A stretch of 20,007 bases of DNA, taken from NCBI GenBank assembly GCA_964561455.1, contig CAZLPS010000078.1, positions 1 to 20,007 on the forward strand, in the 5' to 3' direction. Numbering within the stretch: position 1 is the stretch's first letter; the number at the start of each line of letters is the position of its first letter. Below, in pieces: positions 7,993-15,588 of the stretch. Source of the stretch: JABDGR01 sp964561455. GTDB taxonomy: Bacteria; Verrucomicrobiota; Verrucomicrobiia; Opitutales; JABDGR01. The notes under the pieces were generated by a model. That model saw nothing but the letters and a program-made list of their open reading frames with translations, was not told the DNA's origin and did no database searches. The position numbers and the translations under genes were made by a program.

Positions 7993-9348
7993 ATGATGCG
8001 TAAATACCTCACAATCCTCCTGGCCGGCTTTTCCGGCTGGGCCCTGATGGGCCATGCGGCCCAGACTACGTCCGCCACCACCCCGCCCCCGATTTCAGAC
8101 CAGGAGGTGGCTCGTTATCTCAAAGGTTCCGATTTAACCGCCTGGCAGGACGCCACCAAAATGGTCACCGACGGCAATGCCAAGATTGCCCAAGGGCAAA
8201 AGGACCAGACGGCCACGCAGGATCCGAACGCAATCACCAAAATTGACATCTCCGCCCTGAAAGCCAAAGGCAACCAGGAAGTTAAGGATGGTCGCGCTTT
8301 GCTCAAGACAGGTGCCGACAAACAAAGCGCCTTGCGCACCATTGCGATCGCCAACAAGGCCGCCTCGATCGAAGCCATCAAAATCACCAATTCGGCCAAT
8401 CTCGAAGTCGCCACCGGCCAGTTTCCGGATGTCATCCACGGCCTTTGCGAAAAATTGCTCACCGCCGTGTGGGACAAGGCTTACAAACGCATTTACCTGG
8501 CAGACGTCTACTCTTTTGCGGAACCGAATTATGAAGCGAAACCCGATTTGACCGAGCAAGTCCGCCAGCAACTGCTCCAAGTTGACAAGGACAAGAAGAC
8601 GCTCGTCCTGCACGATTGGAGCTTCAAAATTGGGCAGGAAAATGGCCGGCAGGTCATCGCTTTCCCGGATCGCGCCAGCGCCCTCCAGGGCGGTGGCCGG
8701 GCCGTCGCCATCGTCGGCGAGGTGTTGAACGAAACCCACACCGGGTACGCCACGCTGTCGTTGCGCGCGGTGGATCTGGGCAATATGCGCATCGTGGCCA
8801 GCCAAGTCGCGTTATTGTCGGTTGAACCCACGTTGGGCAAGCTCCTCGGCATGCCTGCCTTCCGGGTTCTTGCCAAGCGCGATGTTCCGGCTGCGGGAGA
8901 CAAGGCTGCCGCCCGGCCTGTTGCCATCACCGTAAATCTCCAGGACCCGTCGGATATCTTTTCCTCCTCGAAAAAGACCGCCTACTCCTTTCGCGTGGGC
9001 ACGGCCGGGCATGCCGACACTCTGGAAAACCGGTTCGCCCTCCTCCTGTTAAAGTCTTATCTCTTCGACCGCCAAAGCGGCATCAATCTGTCCGACCAGG
9101 ATTTTGTTTCCATGGTCTTTGCCCCGGAGAAGCCGGGCGATGCCGCCGCCGCCGCGCCCGACGTGGGCGGTATCTGGACCCTGCCGAATTTGGCGGAGAT
9201 TTCCGACAACATTGATTTGAGTCCCTTGAAGCAGAAGGTTTACTCCTCCAATGTCGAGAAATCTGTCGGCAAGGCCACCATCATGCGCGACCTGCCCAAG
9301 CTCTCCCCGCCCACTCCCGAGGATTTGCGCGCCGCAGGATACAAATAG
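7993..9348 (+). CDS. Exported protein of unknown function, 451 residues
   Basis: I do not recognise the family. Residues 1-24 form a Sec signal peptide ('LTILLAGFSGWALMGHAA', cleavage near A23). Residues 30-140 are polar and predicted helical, rich in Lys, Ala, Gln and Asp. A middle segment around residues 210-275 reads 'GGGRAVAIVGEVLNETHTGY' then 'LSLRAVDLGNMRIVASQ'. That pattern loosely resembles the core of CsgG/FlgO-like envelope lipoproteins, in which a strand with 'G.v' precedes a 'vD...g.iv.s' strand. The likeness is weak and should be treated as a hint only. The C-terminal part ends in a Pro-rich stretch, 'LPKLSPPTPEDLRAAGYK'. There is no lipobox cysteine, so the protein is probably periplasmic or secreted. 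It has a candidate promoter upstream and a hairpin terminator downstream, so it is probably transcribed alone. Confidence 0.82.
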   Translation: MMRKYLTILLAGFSGWALMGHAAQTTSATTPPPISDQEVARYLKGSDLTAWQDATKMVTDGNAKIAQGQKDQTATQDPNAITKIDISALKAKGNQEVKDGRALLKTGADKQSALRTIAIANKAASIEAIKITNSANLEVATGQFPDVIHGLCEKLLTAVWDKAYKRIYLADVYSFAEPNYEAKPDLTEQVRQQLLQVDKDKKTLVLHDWSFKIGQENGRQVIAFPDRASALQGGGRAVAIVGEVLNETHTGYATLSLRAVDLGNMRIVASQVALLSVEPTLGKLLGMPAFRVLAKRDVPAAGDKAAARPVAITVNLQDPSDIFSSSKKTAYSFRVGTAGHADTLENRFALLLLKSYLFDRQSGINLSDQDFVSMVFAPEKPGDAAAAAPDVGGIWTLPNLAEISDNIDLSPLKQKVYSSNVEKSVGKATIMRDLPKLSPPTPEDLRAAGYK

Positions 9349-9421
9349 CCAGGCCTTTCCGAGACCCATAACGCCCGCTGCGTTGGTTTCCTTCCCCTGT
9401 AGCGGTCTCATTGGGCCACGG

Positions 9422-9465
9422 TCGGAAAAGCGGGAACGGTCCCGGCTTTTCCCGAGGGTGTTTTT
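9422..9465 (+). terminator. Rho-independent terminator after the 451-residue protein gene
   Basis: The arms GGAAAAGC (9424-9431) and GCTTTTCC (9445-9452) pair perfectly. Inside them GGGA and TCCC pair around an ACGG loop, with one bulged G. The structure ends just before GGGTG and a run of five Ts at 9461-9465. It lies about 75 bases past the stop at 9348. The preceding stretch also holds GAGACC (9361) and GGTCTC (9404), which could form a second, weaker stem. Confidence 0.6.
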
Positions 9466-9469
9466 GCGA

Positions 9470-9497
9470 TTGCCAAACGACGGTTTCTGGGTATTAT
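9470..9497 (+). promoter_or_regulatory. Candidate sigma-70-type promoter for the HD-domain gene
   Basis: TTGCCA (9470-9475) and TATTAT (9492-9497) are spaced by 16 bases; each has five of six consensus positions. Transcription would begin near 9504, giving a leader of about 28 bases before the ATG at 9532. This argues against the TTG at 9508 as the start codon. Confidence 0.55.
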
Positions 9498-9531
9498 AGC
9501 CCACTGATTGCAACCCCTGCCGTACTCGGTG

Positions 9532-10434
9532 ATGAACCCGCAGTCTTACACCCTGCTTGAACCGGACACGCGCAACCCTTTGGCGGTCGCGGGGACGATT
9601 GAGCAATTGCACCGAAAGCTGTTTCCGCTGGAGGACGTGGCCTACATCCGGCCGGCCATGAACAAGATCGCCGACGTATTTGGCGGTCGCTGGCGCGACT
9701 ATCAGGCCATGGATACGGCCTATCACGACCTCGAGCACACTTTTCAAGCCACACTCTGCTGCCTGCGCATCCTCGCCGGCCACCAGCAGGCGCGGGTTGC
9801 CCCGGCCCTGACCCCGCGGGACTTCCGCATTGCCTTTCAGGCCATGCTGCTCCACGACGTGGGTTACTTGAAAAAGCGGGGGGACCTTGAAGGCACCGGG
9901 GCCAAATTCACCCTGATTCACGAAGCCCGCGGCTGCGAGATCGCGCGCGATTTTCTGGCCGAATCACAGTGGGACCACGCCGATGTCGAACGCGTGTGCT
10001 CGCTCATTCTTTGCACCGGTCCCCGCAGTAATCTCGGCGGCACGAGATTTGGCAATCCAGCGCACCGTCTGCTCGGGCAGGCGGTGTGCACGGCTGATTT
10101 CCTCAGCCAGATGAGTGACCCGGGTTATGTGCAAAAATTGCCCGACCTTTATGAGGAATTTGTCGAGAGTGACCGCTTCAACAAGATACCCGCGGGCGAG
10201 CGCCAATTCAAGACCCTGGGCGATTTATACCGTGCCACCCCGGCTTTTTGGGAGAAATTCGTGGTTCCCAAACTGCACCGGGAATGCGAGGATATTGCGC
10301 GTTATCTGGCCGAGCCTTTCCCCGACGGCCACAATCCTTATCGTGACCAGGTCAACGCCAACATCGCCGCCATCCAGCGCATCGTCGCCATGTCCAAGGG
10401 CGGCTTGACCAAGCTGGCCAAGTACATGGGTTGA
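9532..10434 (+). CDS. HD-domain metal-dependent phosphohydrolase
   Basis: A 300-residue cytoplasmic protein with the metal-binding pattern of HD-superfamily phosphohydrolases. His65 and His69 lie in 'YHDLEHT', His108-Asp109 in 'AMLLHDVGY', His130 in 'LIHEARG', and Asp189 in 'AVCTADFLSQMSD'. The 'YH...EH' opening resembles the metal site of cyclic nucleotide phosphodiesterases. The substrate cannot be read from the sequence: cyclic nucleotides, nucleotides and other phosphoesters are all possible. There is no signal peptide, membrane segment or attached sensor domain. The ATG at 9532 is chosen over the in-frame TTG at 9508 because the upstream promoter would leave almost no leader for the latter. 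The gene ends six bases before the convergent aminotransferase gene, with no clear terminator between them. Confidence 0.82.
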   Translation: MNPQSYTLLEPDTRNPLAVAGTIEQLHRKLFPLEDVAYIRPAMNKIADVFGGRWRDYQAMDTAYHDLEHTFQATLCCLRILAGHQQARVAPALTPRDFRIAFQAMLLHDVGYLKKRGDLEGTGAKFTLIHEARGCEIARDFLAESQWDHADVERVCSLILCTGPRSNLGGTRFGNPAHRLLGQAVCTADFLSQMSDPGYVQKLPDLYEEFVESDRFNKIPAGERQFKTLGDLYRATPAFWEKFVVPKLHRECEDIARYLAEPFPDGHNPYRDQVNANIAAIQRIVAMSKGGLTKLAKYMG

Positions 10435-10440
10435 CCTTTT

Positions 10441-11367
10441 TCAACCAACCCGGAATTCCGGGTGGTTCCGGCCGTATTGCTTTGCATAAGTCTGAAATGC
10501 CGCTTTCAGCTTTCGCGTCAGTGTGCCCGGGCCGACTGAAAATGCCTGCGCGCCGATTGCAGCGACGGGCGCGACATCCTGGGTGGTCGAAGTCACAAAA
10601 CATTCCGTAAAACGGGGCAAATCCGCGGGGGTCAACGCGGTTTCGCACAGCGCCCAGCCGGTGGTGGTGGCGAGATGTTCAAACAAAATTCTGCGCGTCA
10701 CGCCTGCCAGCAGCCCCTCTTCCAGCGGAGGGGTGTGGGCCGTCATGCCTTCGATGAACCAAAAATTGCGCACGGAACCCTCGGTAATCCGCCCGGCCAG
10801 GTTGACCATGAGCACTTCTTGCGCCCCGGCCGCGAGCGCCTCTTGCAATGCCAGAACATTGTTGAGATAATTGCCGGTCTTCAGGCTGGGGGGCAAGGTG
10901 CGGGAATCGTTGCGGCGCACCGCCCGGGCCAGCTCCACCCGCATTCCGGCAGCCAATTCCGCTTCCGTCAAATCCACCAGGGGCTTGACCAATAGCACCC
11001 AAGATGCGCGGGACCCTGCCAGGGCGGGGTCCAGACCGATCGGCCCTGCGCCCCGGCTGACTTGCAACCGTACATACAGCTCACCCGCCCAACCCGTCAC
11101 GTTCCGGGCCGCTGCCGTCGTGCGTCGGATTTGCTCCAGCAGGTCGTCCGGCTGCAAGGGCAGGCTCAGGCCCAACCCAATCGCTGAGGACTCCAAGCGT
11201 TCCCAATGTTCCAGGACGCCAAAGAGCACGCCTCCATATGTCCGCCAGACCTCGTAAACCGCGTCCCCATACAGGAAGCCCCGGTCCAATGGGCTCAGAC
11301 TGGGCTCCCGCGCGTCGTGCAGGCGACCGTTGGTATTGGCTTGGATGAATTGAGGGATTTCCGGCAT
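10441..11367 (-). CDS. Class IV PLP-dependent aminotransferase (branched-chain or D-amino-acid aminotransferase-like)
   Basis: A 308-residue enzyme of fold-type IV. Visible hallmarks are 'LDRGFLYGDAVYE' at 27-39, 'SLKTGNYLNNVLA' at 161-173 with the likely PLP-binding Lys163, 'RITEGSVRNFWFIE' at 193-206 with Glu196, and 'FVTSTTQDVAPV' at 257-268. The family includes branched-chain amino acid aminotransferase, D-amino acid aminotransferase and 4-amino-4-deoxychorismate lyase, and short motifs alone do not separate them. The 'YE' pair at 38-39 and the overall length near 300 are compatible with a branched-chain-type enzyme. No ilv, leu or pab gene is adjacent. The gene is transcribed away from the pseudopilin genes, with 112 bases between the two starts. 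The leader has weak purine content ('GGCGGAA' just before the ATG), one of few possible ribosome binding sites here. Confidence 0.9.
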   Translation of the reverse strand: MPEIPQFIQANTNGRLHDAREPSLSPLDRGFLYGDAVYEVWRTYGGVLFGVLEHWERLESSAIGLGLSLPLQPDDLLEQIRRTTAAARNVTGWAGELYVRLQVSRGAGPIGLDPALAGSRASWVLLVKPLVDLTEAELAAGMRVELARAVRRNDSRTLPPSLKTGNYLNNVLALQEALAAGAQEVLMVNLAGRITEGSVRNFWFIEGMTAHTPPLEEGLLAGVTRRILFEHLATTTGWALCETALTPADLPRFTECFVTSTTQDVAPVAAIGAQAFSVGPGTLTRKLKAAFQTYAKQYGRNHPEFRVG

Positions 11368-11411
11368 TTCCGCCAGACTGAGGGCTGCGGGCGTCCGGGC
11401 AAGGAGATTTC

Positions 11412-11479
11412 CGGGAAAAATTGCGGGAAAAGATTTTGCAGTTGTGCCGGGAAGGGGATAAGTCTATCCACAACCCCTT
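11412..11479. promoter_or_regulatory. Divergent regulatory region between aminotransferase and pseudopilin genes
   Basis: Three CGGGAA motifs begin at 11412, 11424 and 11448, spaced by 12 and 24 bases; the first two extend to CGGGAAAA. A short inverted repeat, GGATA-AGTC-TATCC, follows at 11456-11469. A poor -35/-10 pair for the pseudopilin gene may be TTGCAG (11436) with ATAAGT (11458). The even spacing suggests a repeated protein-binding site, but no regulator is identified. Confidence 0.3.
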
Positions 11480-12205
11480 ATGCCCCGGCTTTTTCATCCC
11501 TTGCGTTATTACCGTCCCGCCCGCGGCGTCACCCTCGTTGAGCTGCTGACGGTTATCGCGGTCATCGCCATTCTGGTCGGAATTCTGGTGCCGGACATCA
11601 ACCTGGCCTTGCGCAAGAACCGGGAAATGCGCACTAAAACGCTTTTTGCCAAAGTTGAAGCCGCCTTTGCCGCCTACAAGGTTGATTATGGCAAATACCC
11701 CCTCTTCCCGGAAATGCCGGCCGAGAAGAAACCATGGCAGGGCAACATCAACGAAGTTGATTACAGCTTTCTACTTAACGACAACAATGCCTTTCTCCGC
11801 CAAGTGCTGATGAACGACGCCAGTTACCAGTCCTCCGCCTCCACGCCCGGCGCCATCAATTATAATCCCCTCAAACGCCGCTACCTGGATCTGGATGACA
11901 ACTTCCTCTCCCGCGTCACCATTGGTTCGACCACGGCCAGCATCGCGAATCCGGTCATCGTGGACGGATTTGGCAATCCCCAAATCGCCATGGTCCTCCA
12001 TGTCGGCAACAACAAGGAAATAGACAAGGATTCCTTTTCCAAGGCCGTCTTTGACGTGGACGGCAACGGCCCGCTCGCGCCGAAAATCATTCGTAACGTG
12101 CCCCGCCTGATCGCTCTCTATTCCTTGATTCAAGTGGTGGGTGACGGCGACCAGGTCAATTCGCTCTGGGTTATGAATTTTGATTACTCCACCTACAATA
12201 AATAG
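11480..12205 (+). CDS. Type II secretion / type IV pilus-like pseudopilin, first of a tandem pair
   Basis: A 241-residue protein with a type III prepilin signal: a basic leader 'RYYRPARG' (cleavage after G16), then 'VTLVELLTVIAVIAILVGIL', with Val rather than Phe at mature position 1 and Glu at position 5. The hydrophobic helix runs to about residue 38. It is followed by a helical stretch containing 'AKVEAAFAAYKVDYGKYP', as in GspG/GspH-type pseudopilins. The rest is a small globular domain ending 'SLWVMNFDYSTYNK'. A prepilin peptidase and an inner-membrane assembly platform must be encoded elsewhere. It lies 30 bases ahead of a second pseudopilin gene and is probably co-transcribed with it. 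The leader is 'ACAACCCCTT', with no Shine-Dalgarno sequence. Whether it serves secretion or surface filaments cannot be told. Confidence 0.88.
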   Translation: MPRLFHPLRYYRPARGVTLVELLTVIAVIAILVGILVPDINLALRKNREMRTKTLFAKVEAAFAAYKVDYGKYPLFPEMPAEKKPWQGNINEVDYSFLLNDNNAFLRQVLMNDASYQSSASTPGAINYNPLKRRYLDLDDNFLSRVTIGSTTASIANPVIVDGFGNPQIAMVLHVGNNKEIDKDSFSKAVFDVDGNGPLAPKIIRNVPRLIALYSLIQVVGDGDQVNSLWVMNFDYSTYNK

Positions 12206-12235
12206 CCTGCACCCATACCCCCAAACTTTCGCGCC

Positions 12236-12889
12236 ATGCTCATTCCCCGCTGCTCCCCCACCCGCTTGCGCCGCCGCGCCGGCTTCACCCTTGTCGAGCT
12301 CCTCACGGTTATCGCCATTATTGGCATTTTGGCCGGCATCTTGATTCCCACTGTCAGCTTCGCCATTAAAAGTGCGCGCTCCGCCAAATCCAAGGTCCAA
12401 CTCGCCAATCTGGTTTCCATGTGCGAAATGTACCACCAGGAATACAAATACTGGCCCACCTTCTCCATTCAAGTCAGCGCCTCCAAGGACACCGTCTTCC
12501 GCCTCCGGGAAAATGCGCCGCGGTTTGTCCGCATCATGACCGGCAAACCCGATACCGGCGACGCCCAATACAACAAACGCAGCATTCCGTTTGCCTCCTT
12601 TAAGGACACGGACCTGACCAGCGACCCCAACAGCGTGACGCCCGTGGACGCGTTCTTGAACGATGACCTTTTCCTGATCTATAACACCAACATCTCTGAC
12701 GTCGGTCATATCCAGCCGGACACCATCAATGGAATCTCCATGGAATGCGTCCGGACGAACCGGCAAATTCAGGTGAAGCAGAATCCCAGCATCCCCGTCA
12801 ATGCCGATTGTATTGCCCTTTCTCCGGGTGAGGGCGGCAGCAATGCCGATGCCATCACCACTTGGACGATCGTCGCCCCGGATGAATAA
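12236..12889 (+). CDS. Type II secretion / type IV pilus-like pseudopilin, second of a tandem pair
   Basis: A 217-residue protein with a canonical prepilin signal: a basic leader 'TRLRRRAG' (cleavage after G18), then 'FTLVELLTVIAIIGILAGIL' with Phe at +1 and Glu at +5. The helix continues with 'KSARSAKSKVQLANLVSMCEMYHQEYKYWP', matching the layout of the upstream paralogue, where a Tyr-Tyr/Trp-Pro ending marks the start of the globular domain. The C-terminal domain is unrelated in detail to that of the upstream copy. It ends 'ADAITTWTIVAPDE', with the 'W' and short hydrophobic strand common near pseudopilin C-termini. The pair is likely an operon. The gene converges on mutS with a gap of 21 bases. 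I do not see the H-X9-DG motif of the DUF1559 pilin family found in many planctomycetes and verrucomicrobia. Confidence 0.88.
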   Translation: MLIPRCSPTRLRRRAGFTLVELLTVIAIIGILAGILIPTVSFAIKSARSAKSKVQLANLVSMCEMYHQEYKYWPTFSIQVSASKDTVFRLRENAPRFVRIMTGKPDTGDAQYNKRSIPFASFKDTDLTSDPNSVTPVDAFLNDDLFLIYNTNISDVGHIQPDTINGISMECVRTNRQIQVKQNPSIPVNADCIALSPGEGGSNADAITTWTIVAPDE

Positions 12890-12910
12890 TTGGCCGTCCC
12901 GGTTCCCAGC

Positions 12911-15556
12911 CTAGAAAAGTTCCAATTGGGGTACCGGCCCTTCCGCCACTACTCCGGCATTGCCGGAGCTGGTGTCTGCTGGCGCCTGCGCCGACCCGCC
13001 GGACGCCGTCGGCCCGGTCGCGAGTGAACGCCGTACGTGGGCCTGCAAGGTCTGGCCCTCGGTTTCCAATTCAGCAAGTATCTCCTGGGCCCGGGCGATC
13101 ACTTCGCGTGGCAATCCGGCCAGCCGCGCCACTTGAATGCCGTAGGAGCGGTCCGCCGCGCCGCGGGTAACCTGGCGGACAAAAATAATCTCATCATTCC
13201 ATTCTTTGACGGTGACGGCATAGTTGCGCAGGCGCGGCAGCGATTTCTCCAACTGGGGCAACTCATGGTAATGGGTCGCGAAGAGCGTGCGCGGGCCCGC
13301 GTGGCCGGCGCCATGCAGCCGCTCGACCACCGCCCAGGCGATGGCGAGGCCGTCGTAGGTGCTCGTGCCGCGGCCAATCTCATCCAACACCACCAGACTG
13401 CGCGCCGTGGCGTGGTGCAGGATGTTTGCCGTCTCGTTCATCTCCACCATGAACGTGGAATTCCCGCGCGCGAGTTCGTCGCTGGCGCCCACCCGGGAAA
13501 ACACCCGGTCCACGAGGCCCAGATGGCATTTCTTCGCCGGCACCCAGCCGCCGGCCTGGGCCAGGATGGCGATGAGGGCCACCTGCCGGATGTAGGTGCT
13601 CTTGCCCGCCATGTTCGGACCGGTGATGAGTGCAATCTGTTCACCCGAAGAACTCAAGTGGGCGTCGTTGGGCACGAATGAGCGGCTGCCGGCCAGCCCC
13701 TCCGCGCTGGCGCGCAGAATGACTTCAACGACGGGATGGCGCCCCTGCTCAATTTCAAAAACATCACTGTCATCGAGGATTGGGCGGCAATAATCCCGCT
13801 CGCGCGCAATGCTCGCCCAGCCTTGAAAGACATCCGCCTCCGCCAGCGCCGCCGCCGCCGCCCGCAACCCCACGGCCTCCGCCAGCACTGCATCCACCAG
13901 CCCGCGAAACAATTCCTCCTCCCGCGCGAGCGAGATTTCTTCGGCCTGCAGGATCTCCTTCTCCCGTTTCCGCAAGTCCTCCGTCACAAATCGTTCGGCA
14001 TTCGTCATCGTCTGGCGGCGGATGTAATCGTCCGGCACGTTCGCCAGGTTGGACTTGGTGATTTCAATATAATAGCCGAAGGCCCCGGTGAAGCGCACCC
14101 GGAGATTCTTGATTCCCGTGCGTTCCTGCTCCATGCGTTCAAATTCAGAAATCCACGTCTTGTGCCCGCGCGCCAGTGCGCGGAGCCGGTCCAGTTCTGC
14201 ATCATAGCCCTCCCGAATGACGCCGCCGTCCTTGGGGTCAATCGGCGGTTCGTCGGCCAAGGCGCGCTCCAGGAGTTCTGCCAGAGGGGAGAAGGCGGGT
14301 ATGCGTCCGACGAGCTCGCTGGCCGGAGCGGGCAGCGCCGCGAGCGCCGCCCGAACTTCCGGCAACACCCGCAGGGTTTCCCGCACTCCCGCCAGTTCGC
14401 GCGGGTGCCGCAGGCGGTTTTGCAGGCGCGACAGAATTCGCGCCAAATCGCGCACGGAACCCAACCCTTCGCGGGCATGAGCCGCCAGGCCCGGCTCCTC
14501 CACCAGCGCGCCCACGCAAGCCTGGCGCCGGTGCAATTCCGGCAAATCCATCAGGGGCGCCGCGAGCCATTGTTCCAGCAGGCGCGCTCCCGGAGCCGTA
14601 CAAGTGGCGTCCACCGCTTGCAGCAAGGTGCCCTCCCGCGCGCCACGCGCGGAACGCAGCACCTCAAGGTTGCGCAAGGTCGCCGGATCCAGCAGTAACG
14701 CCGCCTGCGTGCGAAATTCGCGCAGCTTCTGCAGATGCGCCGGCCGGCCGCACAGGGTGTCTGTCGCATAAGCAATCAGGGCGCCGGCGCACCCCAGCGC
14801 CGGGTGCGCCTCGGCAATGCCAAAACCATCCAGGTTAAGCACGCCCAGCGTCTCCTTGGTCAGTCGTGCGCCCGGCGCCCGCTCAAATTGGAAATCCGGC
14901 AGCCGTGATACTGGCCGGTTCCGCCGCAGGCTTTCCCACTCCTCCCCCCACCCCGGCAGACTGGGACCGCTTTCAGGCACGGAATCGGGGACCAGCACTT
15001 CGCGTGGATCGAGCGCATACAACGCGGGCCAAAGCCGTGCAGAATCGGCCTCGGTTGCAATTTGAAAATCACCCGTGGTCAAGTCGAGCCACGCTGCGTG
15101 AAGTCCAGCGCGGTCGCTGGCCAGCGCCAGAAGATAATGCGGCCGGCCGGCCTCCAACTGATGGTCCTCAAGGATGGTCCCGGGCGTCAGCACGCGGGTC
15201 AGCGCGCGGTTGACGAGCTTGCCGGCCTTGGGCGTCTCCGTCTGATCGCATATCGCGACTTTGCGCCCGGCGTCGAGGAGTTTTTTGATATAGTTGGCCG
15301 CCGCGTGATAAGGGAGCCCGGCCATGGGGTGCCCGTTGCGCTGGGTCAGGGTCAGGCCCAGCAGGCGCGCGCCCTGCGTAGCGTCATCGAAAAACAGTTC
15401 GTAAAAATCGCCCAGACGGAACAAAAGCAAAGTATCGGCGGATAATTGCCGTCGCAGATCCCAGTATTGCTTGAGCATCGGCGTGTCCGAACCCGGCGTC
15501 AGGCCGGCCGCATCGCCGGTGCCGGGCGGAGGCTTGTGAGGTCGCGGAGGTGGCAT
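12911..15556 (-). CDS. mutS: DNA mismatch repair ATPase MutS
   Basis: MutS recognises base mismatches and small loops and recruits MutL. The 881-residue product is close to the usual 850-880. The mismatch-binding motif 'GDFYELFFDD' lies at about 49-58, with the Phe-x-Glu pair at 51 and 53. The ATPase domain has Walker A 'GPNMAGKSTYIRQ' near 643 and 'VVLDEIGRGTSTYDG' near 722. The C-terminus ends 'PQLELF'. The start is uncertain. ATG at 15556 gives a short Pro-rich N-terminal extension. A TTG at 15592 overlaps the dedA stop as TTGA and would add 12 residues. The conserved part begins only at 'TPMLKQYWDL'. The gene follows dedA on the same strand by 32 bases and is probably co-transcribed with it. 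mutL is not in the window. Confidence 0.97.
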   Translation of the reverse strand: MPPPRPHKPPPGTGDAAGLTPGSDTPMLKQYWDLRRQLSADTLLLFRLGDFYELFFDDATQGARLLGLTLTQRNGHPMAGLPYHAAANYIKKLLDAGRKVAICDQTETPKAGKLVNRALTRVLTPGTILEDHQLEAGRPHYLLALASDRAGLHAAWLDLTTGDFQIATEADSARLWPALYALDPREVLVPDSVPESGPSLPGWGEEWESLRRNRPVSRLPDFQFERAPGARLTKETLGVLNLDGFGIAEAHPALGCAGALIAYATDTLCGRPAHLQKLREFRTQAALLLDPATLRNLEVLRSARGAREGTLLQAVDATCTAPGARLLEQWLAAPLMDLPELHRRQACVGALVEEPGLAAHAREGLGSVRDLARILSRLQNRLRHPRELAGVRETLRVLPEVRAALAALPAPASELVGRIPAFSPLAELLERALADEPPIDPKDGGVIREGYDAELDRLRALARGHKTWISEFERMEQERTGIKNLRVRFTGAFGYYIEITKSNLANVPDDYIRRQTMTNAERFVTEDLRKREKEILQAEEISLAREEELFRGLVDAVLAEAVGLRAAAAALAEADVFQGWASIARERDYCRPILDDSDVFEIEQGRHPVVEVILRASAEGLAGSRSFVPNDAHLSSSGEQIALITGPNMAGKSTYIRQVALIAILAQAGGWVPAKKCHLGLVDRVFSRVGASDELARGNSTFMVEMNETANILHHATARSLVVLDEIGRGTSTYDGLAIAWAVVERLHGAGHAGPRTLFATHYHELPQLEKSLPRLRNYAVTVKEWNDEIIFVRQVTRGAADRSYGIQVARLAGLPREVIARAQEILAELETEGQTLQAHVRRSLATGPTASGGSAQAPADTSSGNAGVVAEGPVPQLELF

Positions 15557-15588
15557 GACGGAAAAGATGAAGGCTGAGTCATCCCAGG

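Noticed and set aside
9508..9531. In-frame TTG start for the HD-domain gene
   Set aside because: The candidate promoter would start transcription near 9504, leaving almost no leader, and the extra eight residues show no conserved features.
11464..11472. CTATCCACA, one mismatch from a DnaA box
   Set aside because: It is a single 9-base site with no second box, AT-rich unwinding region, dnaA or dnaN nearby. This is not evidence of an origin.
12888..12927. AATTGG and CCAATT inverted repeat between the second pseudopilin gene and mutS
   Set aside because: The arms are six bases and 28 bases apart, the second arm lies inside mutS, and no T tract follows. Chance is likely.
13736..14698. 320-residue plus-strand open frame opposite mutS
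   Set aside because: It lies wholly within mutS, has an Arg/Gln/His-rich composition typical of antisense frames in GC-rich genes, and shows no recognisable motif.
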